Source of the DNA: Collinsella sp.
GTDB taxonomy: Bacteria; Actinomycetota; Coriobacteriia; Coriobacteriales; Coriobacteriaceae
NCBI GenBank assembly: GCA_019419455.1
Contig: DXZW01000023.1
Span: 1-64,000 of the forward strand
Reading direction: 5' to 3'
DNA length: 64,000 nucleotides
Part shown: one piece after another, positions 1 to 6,162 of the stretch
How the letters are laid out: the number at the start of each line of letters is the position of its first letter
Numbering within the stretch: the stretch's first letter is position 1
Program-made: the position numbers and the translations under genes
Notes under the pieces: model-generated
The model's input: only the letters and a program-made list of their open reading frames with translations
Told to the model about the DNA's origin: nothing
Databases searched by the model: none

Positions 1-521
1 ATTGACGCTAACAACAGGTCCACCGGGCCGCCGTTGCGCGCCGCCATCTGCTCGGGCGACAGCCCCCGGCGCAGGCAGTCCCTTATCGCCTCCAGCCTGG
101 CCGCCGCGGCGGGCTCGTCGGCGTCTATCCCGCGCCTGGACGAGACGAGGACCGAGTCGGCGCACAGCTGCGCGGCCCGGGCCTCGTAGAAGACGTGCGG
201 GCGGCGCTTGCAGCCGATCGCGCGGTACCGCCCGCACCCGTTGCAGCAGCGCGGCCACGCGGCCAGGCGCGGGCAGGCCGCCGACAGGTCGGCGGAGGCG
301 TCCACGCGCTCGCCGCGCCTGGCCTTCGGCGCCGTCACGAACCTGTGCGACGCCACCTCGGCGCTCACCGTCGAGGGCGACCTGCCCAGCTCCCTCGCGA
401 TCTCCCTGCACGACGCCCTGCGCTCCAGCATCCTCTGGACCGTGTCCCGCTCGTGCCTCGTGAGCCTTCCGTAGGCCCTCGGGACCGCCCTTGCGGAGCC
501 CCTTTTCTTCTTTCCGGACAT
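1..521 (-). pseudogene. IS30-family transposase, N-terminal part, cut by window edge
   Basis: The frame reads from an ATG at 521 down to base 1 without a stop, so the 3' part lies outside the window and it may be intact there. The N-terminus is basic (MSGKKKRGSARA) and is followed by a helix-turn-helix with the pattern TRHERDTVQRMLERRASCRE and then ELGRSPSTVSAEV, typical of IS30 transposases. A Cys-rich stretch (CPRLAAWPRCCNGCGRY) and then GLSPEQMA follow, as in the Coriobacteria-type IS30 proteins I recall. The DDE catalytic domain is not visible. Whether the element is active cannot be judged from this piece. Confidence 0.75.
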
Positions 522-573
522 GCCGTCCTCCGATCTCCCGGGGCCGGCCGATCCGGCCCTCAGGGTATCGGGT

Positions 574-611
574 TCCCACATTCATCCGTACATGTGCGGA
601 TGAGTGTGGGA
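574..611. repeat. 15-bp-arm inverted repeat upstream of crr
   Basis: Left arm 574-588 (TCCCACATTCATCCG) and right arm 597-611 match at 14 of 15 positions, around an 8-base loop (TACATGTG). It lies between the IS30 transposase start and the crr promoter, so it could belong to the IS end or be a transcription stop. The rest of the 522-673 gap shows no gene. Confidence 0.55.
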
Positions 612-673
612 GGTGTTCGGATAAAGTCGATAATCAAGGCTACCGGGAAGGGCTCGCGATTCGAGTCCCCACC

Positions 674-702
674 TTAGCATTTGAACCATTTGGCACTATA
701 AT
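674..702 (+). promoter_or_regulatory. Probable sigma-70-type promoter of the EIIA-Glc gene
   Basis: A -35 box TTAGCA (674-679), a 17-base spacer and a perfect -10 box TATAAT (697-702) lie about 50 bases upstream of the crr ATG. Transcription would start near 709. Confidence 0.6.
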
Positions 703-751
703 TACCGTAGGCATGCGCACAACGTTGCGCTTAATCAAGAGGAGAAAACGT

Positions 752-1288
752 ATGGGTCTGTTTGACATGTTCAAGAAGAAGGCTGAGCCCGCGGCTGCCG
801 CTGCTCCGGCCTCCATCTCTGCTTCTGCTGGCGCCGACGTGCTGTGCTCGCCCGTCAAGGGCGAGGTCATCAAGATGGCTGACGTGCCCGATCCCGTCTT
901 TGGTGGCGAGGTTCTGGGCAAGGGCTGCGCCGTGTGGCCCGAGGACGACCTGGTCTACGCTCCCTGCGACGGCAAGGTGACCGTCACCATGGGTCACGCC
1001 GTGGGTCTGCAGTCCGATAGCGGCATCGAGGTTCTGGTGCACGTTGGCGTCGATACCGTCAACATGAACGGTGATGGCTTCGAGGGCTTCGTCAAGGCCG
1101 ACGACGTTGTGAAGGCCGGCCAGCCCATACTCAAGATCGACCGCGCCAAGATCGCCGCTGCCGGTTACAAGGACTGCGTCGTGGTGGCCGTGTCCAACAC
1201 CGCCGAGTTTGCCGATGTCGAACTCGCCGTTGAGGCCGACTCCGCTGTCGCCGCCGGTGACGCCATCGTCAAGGTCGTCCGCAAGTAA
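752..1288 (+). CDS. crr: PTS glucose-type enzyme IIA (EIIA-Glc)
   Basis: Soluble phosphocarrier of the sugar phosphotransferase system: it takes phosphate from HPr and passes it to EIIB of glucose-family transporters. The 178-residue protein begins MGLFDMFKKK, then has an Ala-rich linker and the EIIA domain from about residue 33 (SPVKGEVIKMADVPDPVFGG). The phosphorylated histidine lies in the motif EVLVHVGVDTVNMNGDGF. The ATG at 752 is chosen because AAGAGGAG lies just upstream; the frame stays open further upstream but without a ribosome site. It is monocistronic, with its own promoter and terminator. No EIIBC partner is in the window, so it probably serves a transporter encoded elsewhere. 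Confidence 0.92.
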   Translation: MGLFDMFKKKAEPAAAAAPASISASAGADVLCSPVKGEVIKMADVPDPVFGGEVLGKGCAVWPEDDLVYAPCDGKVTVTMGHAVGLQSDSGIEVLVHVGVDTVNMNGDGFEGFVKADDVVKAGQPILKIDRAKIAAAGYKDCVVVAVSNTAEFADVELAVEADSAVAAGDAIVKVVRK

Positions 1289-1312
1289 ACTGCGGCAACA
1301 TAAGGATGTGCA

Positions 1313-1343
1313 AGGGTGGTCGGGTTTTCCGGCCACCTTTTTT
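1313..1343 (+). terminator. Rho-independent terminator of crr
   Basis: A 9-bp stem (GGTGGTCGG 1315-1323 with CCGGCCACC 1329-1337) around a GTTTT loop is followed by a run of six T. Confidence 0.85.
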
Positions 1344-1429
1344 ATTGCATCGCGGGGAAGCGTTTTATTGCACGTTGGGCGGGCTTGCAAACCGTTCGGA
1401 CGCTAAAACGAACCGACCGCGCCTTCGCG

Positions 1430-1457
1430 TTGCCGAGGGTGTTCATAAGTGGATAAT
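1430..1457 (+). promoter_or_regulatory. Candidate promoter of the lipoprotein gene
   Basis: TTGCCG (1430-1435), 16 bases, GATAAT (1452-1457). This is the best -35/-10 pair in the 1344-1524 gap, which otherwise shows no gene. Confidence 0.45.
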
Positions 1458-1524
1458 ATGGGCTTACTTATTACAACGTGCGCCGCGTCCGGGAAGCGCG
1501 GTGCCGCTCATTGGGAGGAACAAC

Positions 1525-2082
1525 ATGAAAAAGAAGCTGCTGCTTGCGCCCCTCATGGCCGTCTTGGTTGCATGCGTGGTCGTGCTTTCCGGCTGTGGAG
1601 GTCCTTCGGTTGAGGAGCTCATCACCGAGGATCTTACGACGCAGTTTGACGAGGTCAAGAACGGTGGCGACGACTTCCTCTCTGGTCTGGAGGAGGCTTC
1701 GGGCGACGAGTTCGAGCAGCTGGGTATCGATCCCAAGGAGTATGCCAAGACCTATCTCGAGGGCTTTGACTACAAGATCGGCGACGTGACGGTCGACGAG
1801 GACAAGGGTGTCGCGACCGCCGAGGTCTCTATCACATGCAAGTCTATGAACAAGATCATCGAGGACTTCTCCACCCAGTATCAGGAGAAGGTCGCTGCGC
1901 TTGACACGGTTCCTTCCGATGACGAGCTGTACAAGATGGCCGGTCAGGTTATGGTCGATGTGACCAAGGCCACCGAGCCCAGGAAGACCACGGTTATCTT
2001 CAAGTACACCTGCAACGACGACGGCGAGTGGTCTGCCGACGACTCTGTCAACTCCGAGATGATGGATGCAATGCTGAGCTAG
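1525..2082 (+). CDS. Predicted lipoprotein of unknown function
   Basis: The 185-residue protein starts MKKKLLLAPLMAVLVACVVV and ends its signal at the lipobox LSGC, so it should be lipidated and anchored outside the membrane. The mature part is acidic and looks helical (VEELITEDLTTQFDEVKNGG, then EDKGVATAEVSITCKSMNK), as in short repeat-domain lipoproteins of Gram-positive bacteria. I do not recognise a named domain with certainty. The ATG at 1525 follows GGGAGG at good spacing; an in-frame upstream extension has neither a ribosome site nor a signal-peptide start. A structured repeat begins three bases after the stop codon. It stands alone between crr and the repeat region. Confidence 0.8.
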   Translation: MKKKLLLAPLMAVLVACVVVLSGCGGPSVEELITEDLTTQFDEVKNGGDDFLSGLEEASGDEFEQLGIDPKEYAKTYLEGFDYKIGDVTVDEDKGVATAEVSITCKSMNKIIEDFSTQYQEKVAALDTVPSDDELYKMAGQVMVDVTKATEPRKTTVIFKYTCNDDGEWSADDSVNSEMMDAMLS

Positions 2083-2191
2083 TTCGTTGCGGCGTTTTAC
2101 CAAACGCCGCAACTGCTCGACGCTGCGCGGTCACCAGAGCGACAACTTGTCATTCAAAGAGGGCGGCATGACCAGAAGGTCAATGCCGCCC

Positions 2192-2469
2192 TTCTTGCGG
2201 CGCGCGTCCGCCGCCGGCCTCTGCATCCTGGAGACGGCGGCCACGGCGCAGTCGAGGCCGAGCGCGCGCAGCTCGCGCGCCATGTGGAAGCCGGTGGGGC
2301 CGCTCTCGTAGCAGGCCCTGGGCTCCTCGAACCCGAGGGCCCACTCCGCGATCTCGGCGGCGTCCGTCCCGAAGTCACGGTGCACCACCTCGCCGGTGAA
2401 GGGGTTGAACGCCGCGGCGGCGACCGATCGCGCGTGGACGTCCAGGCCGATGGAGGTAACATGGGGCAT
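2192..2469 (-). pseudogene. IS110-family transposase, N-terminal fragment
   Basis: Reading from the ATG at 2469, the first 90 or so residues match the RuvC-like DEDD domain of IS110 transposases: IGLDVHARSVAAAAFNP with the first catalytic Asp, then FEEPRACYESGPTGFHMARE with the Glu, then LRALGLDCAVAAVSRMQRP. After ADARRK the frame runs into the structured repeat and ends by chance near 2131. The rest of the RuvC domain and the serine-containing C-terminal domain are absent, so it cannot be functional. Confidence 0.85.
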
Positions 2470-2603
2470 GGGAAGCCTCCTCCCCGCAGGTGCGGTAAGG
2501 GCTACCGCACGGGCCGATACTCAAAGCCCATTGTGGCATCCCGAGCCCGCGGAAAGAAGCTGCGCCGCGGGGGAGGCGACCCAAATGGCTTTCTCATATC
2601 GTC
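2192..2603 (-). mobile_element. IS110-family remnant: transposase 5' end plus upstream non-coding leader
   Basis: Bounded on both sides by repeat copy A, which dates the insertion after the repeat. It keeps the start of a transposase (2469 downward) and about 134 bases of upstream non-coding sequence (2470-2603). That leader has two strong hairpins: a GTGCGGTA/TACCGCAC stem within 2493-2513 and a CCCGCGG/CCGCGGG stem within about 2547-2573. In IS110-type elements the guide (bridge) RNA is transcribed from this leader, so these hairpins may be what is left of it. The transposase 3' half and the other end are missing. Confidence 0.7.
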
Positions 2604-2699
2604 TTTTCATGCCAATTTGTTCGCTCTGGTGACCGCTCGCTGTCGTTGCCAAAACATCGGCGTTGCCATGGCAGTCATTGGGGACGTTCTTAAATGACT

Positions 2700-2753
2700 A
2701 GTCGTTGGGGACGTTCTTGTTTGACTAGTCGTTTAAGAACGTCCCCAACGACT
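2700..2753. repeat. 19-bp perfect palindrome, GTCGTTGGGGACG family
   Basis: AGTCGTTGGGGACGTTCTT (2700-2718) is repeated exactly inverted at 2735-2753 around a 16-base loop. A degenerate unit precedes it at 2673-2691, and related units occur near 22577 and 38888. It lies 3' of the minus-strand HAD gene. Confidence 0.8.
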
Positions 2754-2801
2754 ACTTTCCGCGCAACGGTATTGCGGCGGCTGGGTTGAGCAGCACCAGC
2801 G

Positions 2802-3470
2802 TTACTCGCCCAGAATCAGCGCCGCGAGCTCGTCCTGGGTGTCCACCGCGTAGTCGGCGCCGGCGGCTTCCAGCTCTGCGCGGCCGCGGAAGCCCCAGCT
2901 GACGCCCGCACTCTTAAGGCCGGCGTTGTGACCGGTCAGGATATCGACATTGGAATCGCCCACGTAGAGCGTGGTCGACGGATCGGCGCCTAGCTCTTCC
3001 ATCACATGCAGTGTGACGGGCGCTTCGGGCTTGGGCGGAAACGCATCGACACGGCCCTGTACCAGCGCAAAGCGCTCGGAACCAAAATACTTCTCAATAA
3101 GCGGAGCCGCCGAGACGTGGTCCTTGTTGGTGAGCACGGCAAGCTGAACGCCCGCGGCGCGTAGGCGGTCGAGCAGCTCGATCGTGCCGGCGTACGGTGC
3201 AGTGTGGTCTTCCTTGTGCTCGCCGTAGTAAGCCCTAAACTCGGCAAGCGTCTGCTCAAACATACGGCTGTCGCCCGCATACTCGGCAGGCATAAAACGC
3301 TCAACCAGCTTGAGCATGCCGTTTCCCACCTTATAGCGGTATTCGTCAACGGCAAACGTGGGCCAGCCGTGCATCTCACAGGTATGGTTACCGGCGGCTG
3401 CCAGGTCCTCAAGTGTGTTGAGGATAGTGCCGTCGAGGTCAAAAATCACATGGGAAAACGCTGCCGCCAT
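2802..3470 (-). CDS. HAD-superfamily phosphatase, phosphoglycolate phosphatase-like
   Basis: The 222-residue protein has the HAD motifs in order: FDLDGTILNT (motif I, nucleophile and acid/base Asp), AVLTNKD (motif II), a Lys near FPPKPEAP (motif III), and YVGDSNVDI (motif IV). The helical cap between motifs I and II is of the Gph/PgmB kind, so the substrate is probably a small phosphomonoester such as 2-phosphoglycolate. The exact substrate cannot be told from sequence. The ATG at 3470 is preceded by AGGAG; the upstream in-frame extension is not needed for the fold. It lies 105 bases downstream of hypE and may be co-transcribed with the hyp genes without sharing their function. Confidence 0.85.
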   Translation of the reverse strand: MAAAFSHVIFDLDGTILNTLEDLAAAGNHTCEMHGWPTFAVDEYRYKVGNGMLKLVERFMPAEYAGDSRMFEQTLAEFRAYYGEHKEDHTAPYAGTIELLDRLRAAGVQLAVLTNKDHVSAAPLIEKYFGSERFALVQGRVDAFPPKPEAPVTLHVMEELGADPSTTLYVGDSNVDILTGHNAGLKSAGVSWGFRGRAELEAAGADYAVDTQDELAALILGE

Positions 3471-3575
3471 GGGTGCTCCTGCCGCTTGAGTTGTAAAACG
3501 CACCCCATGATACTGGGCATGCGTGCCGGGCATGTTTGGAATCTGAATATCTTTAATAGCCCTGAGCCTTTGTCG

Positions 3576-4610
3576 TCAGCAAATTCTCGGCAGCTGCTCT
3601 CCTACGAGCATGTCGAGGATGCGGGTCGAGCCCCAGCCGGTGCGTACGCGCACGGCGGGTCGAGCGTCCGATCCAAGCGGCAGCACGCGGCCGATAATCG
3701 CGGCATTCTCGCCGTAGCGGGCGGCGCGCATGGCGGCCAGTGCCGCATCTGCCTGTTCGGCCGGCACCACGGCGACCATCTTGCCCTCGTTTGCCACCTG
3801 CAACACATCGTAGCCGAGCATCTCGCAGGCTGCCTGCACGTCGGGGCGTACGGGCACGGCATCTTCGTCGACCTCCATGGCAACGCCGCTGGCCTGCGCA
3901 AATTCGTTGAGCGTGGACGCCAGGCCACCGCGCGTGGGGTCGCGGAAGCAGCGTGTGTCGGGTGCTGCGGCAAGCACATCGGCAATCAGGTGGTTGAGCG
4001 GCGCGGCATCGCTTTCGATGGTGCTCGAAAACGCCAAGCCCTCGCGTTGGCTCATGATGGCGATGCCGTGGTCGCCGAGTGTACCCGACACCAGGATGAT
4101 ATCGCCAGGCTGGCAGTTGGCGCCGCTGAGCGTCACGCCCGCGGGCACCTCGCCCACGCCGGCGGTATTGATGTAGACGCCGTCGGCCCCGCCGCGCTCG
4201 ACCACCTTGGTGTCGCCCGTGATGATCGCCACGCCCGCCTCGCGCGCCGTCTCGGCCATGGTCTGCACGATCTGACGCAGCTTATCCATGGGATAGCCCT
4301 CTTCGAGGATAAAGCCGCACGATAGGTAGCGCACGTTGGCGCCTGAGGTCGCGACGTCGTTGACGGTTCCGCACACGGCGAGGCGGCCGATGTTGCCACC
4401 GGGGAAGAACTGCGGCGAGACTACAAAGCTGTCGGTCGACATGGCGATGCGCCCGCTCGCGGGCAGCGCGGCGACGCCGGCGTCGTTGCCCTCGAGCAGC
4501 TCGGGCGAGCCAAAGGCATCCAAAAAGACTTCGTCGATGATGCGCTTCATCATCTGCCCGCCGGAGCCGTGGCCCAGCAAGACAGTGCTATCGGAGACAC
4601 TATGGGACAT
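3576..4610 (-). CDS. hypE: Hydrogenase maturation protein HypE (carbamoyl dehydratase)
   Basis: HypE accepts a carbamoyl group from HypF on its C-terminal cysteine and dehydrates it with ATP to a thiocyanate, the source of the CN ligands on the hydrogenase iron. The protein is of the PurM/ThiL fold: HGSGGQMMKRII at the N-terminus, FGSPELLEGNDAG, the conserved DPTRGGLASTLNEFAQ, and GYDVLQVANEGK. It ends in the diagnostic tail LPRIC, whose last Cys carries the modification. The start chosen is the ATG at 4610 (GGAG upstream); a GTG at 4643 would add 11 residues. It is the last hyp gene of the minus-strand run, 48 bases after hypD. Confidence 0.95.
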   Translation of the reverse strand: MSHSVSDSTVLLGHGSGGQMMKRIIDEVFLDAFGSPELLEGNDAGVAALPASGRIAMSTDSFVVSPQFFPGGNIGRLAVCGTVNDVATSGANVRYLSCGFILEEGYPMDKLRQIVQTMAETAREAGVAIITGDTKVVERGGADGVYINTAGVGEVPAGVTLSGANCQPGDIILVSGTLGDHGIAIMSQREGLAFSSTIESDAAPLNHLIADVLAAAPDTRCFRDPTRGGLASTLNEFAQASGVAMEVDEDAVPVRPDVQAACEMLGYDVLQVANEGKMVAVVPAEQADAALAAMRAARYGENAAIIGRVLPLGSDARPAVRVRTGWGSTRILDMLVGEQLPRIC

Positions 4611-4658
4611 ATCGAAAACTCCAATCGTGGGAGGTGTCAGCACACGGGGGCGTTCGGG

Positions 4659-5771
4659 CTAGACTCGGTAACGGTAGTACGCCGCGCAGCTGCCCTCGGA
4701 GCTCACCATGCACGGTCCGACAGGATGCTCGGGCGTGCAGGTGCGGCCAAAGAGCGGGCAGCTGCTCGGCGTAATGGCCCCGCGCAGCACGTCGCCGCAG
4801 CGGCATCCGCGCGGCTCAACCGTCGCCTCAACGGGCACGTCAAAGTGAACGCGGGCATCAAAGCGCGAGAACTCGGGACGAATGGCGAGCCCCGAGCCGG
4901 CAATCGGCCCCAGACCGCGCCATGTGGTGTCGCACGGCTCAAACACCTGCTCGACCAGCTGGCGCGCCACGGGGTTGCCGTTCGCATTGACACCGCGGCG
5001 GTAGGCGTTGTCGATCGCCGGCCTGCTCTCGACAACCATCTGGACCAGCATGCAGATGCCCTGCAGGATATCGACCGGCTCAAATCCCGTGACCACGCCC
5101 GGGGTATTGAACTCGTCGACCAAAAAGCTAAAGGGCGCCAGGCCCGTGATGGTGGCGACGTGCCCCGGCAGGATAAAGCCGTCGATAGTGGTCTCGGGAT
5201 CGTTGGCGATGGCGCGCAGCGCCGGCGGCGTGGTCTTGTGGGCGCAATAGACCGAAAAGTTCAAAAGTCCGCGCGCGTCTGCCTCCAAAATGGCGCCGGC
5301 GATGGTGGGCGTTGTGGTCTCAAAACCCACGCCCATAAAGATGACCGGGCGGTCGGGGTTGTGTTCGGCGATATCGAGTGCATCGAGCGGGGAGTACACA
5401 ATGCGAATATCGCGCCCCGCCGCCTTTTGCGCGGCGAGCGAGGTAGACGACCCGGGCACGCGCATCATGTCGCCAAAGGTGGTGATGATGGCGCCGTCCA
5501 TCTTGGCGAGCGCGATTGCATGGTCGATATCGCGGTTGGCGGTAACGCAGACGGGGCAACCCGGACCGCTCAGCAGTTTGAGCCCGGCAGGCATAATGGA
5601 GCGAAAGCCGTAGCGCCCGATGCTCACGGTATGCGTGCCACAGACTTCCATAAGGTTGATGGCGCGGTCGCCGACAAGCTCATGAATGCGCTCGATGAGC
5701 TCGCGAGCCAGCTTGGGATCGCGAAATGCCGAAAAGTCGATACCGGAGCGAGCCGGCTGTCCGGCCGCCAC
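4659..5771 (-). CDS. hypD: Hydrogenase maturation protein HypD
   Basis: HypD is the iron-sulfur scaffold on which, with HypC, the Fe(CN)2CO unit is built. Family motifs are all present in the 370-residue protein: MEVCGTHT, LLSGPGCPVCVT, MGVGFETTTPT, ILPGHVA and GCRCGDVLRG. The C-terminal cysteines (CPLFGRTC, VGPCMVSSEGSC) match the [4Fe-4S] cluster site. The start is a GTG that shares its G with the hypC stop (TAGTG), so translation is probably coupled. It is of normal family length with no missing key residue. Confidence 0.96.
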   Translation of the reverse strand: MAAGQPARSGIDFSAFRDPKLARELIERIHELVGDRAINLMEVCGTHTVSIGRYGFRSIMPAGLKLLSGPGCPVCVTANRDIDHAIALAKMDGAIITTFGDMMRVPGSSTSLAAQKAAGRDIRIVYSPLDALDIAEHNPDRPVIFMGVGFETTTPTIAGAILEADARGLLNFSVYCAHKTTPPALRAIANDPETTIDGFILPGHVATITGLAPFSFLVDEFNTPGVVTGFEPVDILQGICMLVQMVVESRPAIDNAYRRGVNANGNPVARQLVEQVFEPCDTTWRGLGPIAGSGLAIRPEFSRFDARVHFDVPVEATVEPRGCRCGDVLRGAITPSSCPLFGRTCTPEHPVGPCMVSSEGSCAAYYRYRV

Positions 5772-6031
5772 TAGTATGCCTCGGCCGGGTTGCTGGCCAG
5801 TTGGTCCTCTTCGGCCAGCTCGGTCATGGTATTGACGAGCTCGAGTGTCTCCTGCGCCTCCTGCTCGTCGACGATCTGGATGCCAAAACCGGCATGCACG
5901 AGAACATAATCGCCTACCTGCGCCGTCGGTACGAGGCGCAGCGAAACGGGGCGCTCAATGCCCATCATGTCGACGGTCGCCTTAAGGTCGTCGTCGCGTT
6001 TGACCACTTTACCGGGAACGGCAAGGCACAT
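5771..6031 (-). CDS. hypC: Hydrogenase maturation chaperone HypC
   Basis: Small OB-fold chaperone (86 residues) that binds HypD and delivers the iron unit to the large-subunit precursor. It begins MCLAVPGKV: the Cys after Met is the essential ligand and the N-terminal sequence is diagnostic. The C-terminal tail (EEDQLASNPAEAY) is acidic and somewhat longer than in the shortest homologues. It is coupled to hypD by a one-base stop/start overlap. About 130 bases separate it from hypF, in which I see no gene. Confidence 0.96.
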   Translation of the reverse strand: MCLAVPGKVVKRDDDLKATVDMMGIERPVSLRLVPTAQVGDYVLVHAGFGIQIVDEQEAQETLELVNTMTELAEEDQLASNPAEAY

Positions 6032-6162
6032 AATGTTCCCCTTTTATACGTTTTGCGCTGGATAGGCGCCTAATTACCCATCAGATGATGGTAGCGCTCG
6101 CGGGGGCTGTGGGCAAACGTGCTACACCTGTGAGACGGCGGCGCACGGGTTGGCCAAACAGC

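Larger units (their letters stand above)
2086..2690 (+). repeat. Two-hairpin structured repeat, copy A, interrupted by an IS110 remnant
   Basis: Hairpin 1 (2086-2097 with 2102-2113, 12 bp, loop TACC) starts three bases after the lipoprotein stop. A conserved linker CTCGACGCTGCGCG leads to CCAGAGCGACAA (2134-2145). Hairpin 2 follows (2161-2169 with 2183-2191), its top being GACC-AGAA-GGTC. The element resumes at 2604 with CATGCCAATTTG and TTGTTCGCTCTGG (2617-2629), which can pair with CCAGAGCGACAA. It ends near ATTGGGGACGTTCTT. Bases 2192-2603 are IS110 sequence. An uninterrupted copy B lies at 22385-22600 with different stems but the same loops and linker. The 2083-2801 gap holds no other gene. 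Confidence 0.75.

Noticed and set aside
640..685. tRNA 3'-end-like stretch (GATTCGAGTCCCC) before crr
   Set aside because: The T-stem does not pair and no acceptor or anticodon arm can be drawn; at most a decayed fragment.
2131..2469. Intact 112-residue IS110 transposase
   Set aside because: The frame crosses out of IS110 sequence at about 2192 into the repeat; most of the enzyme is missing.
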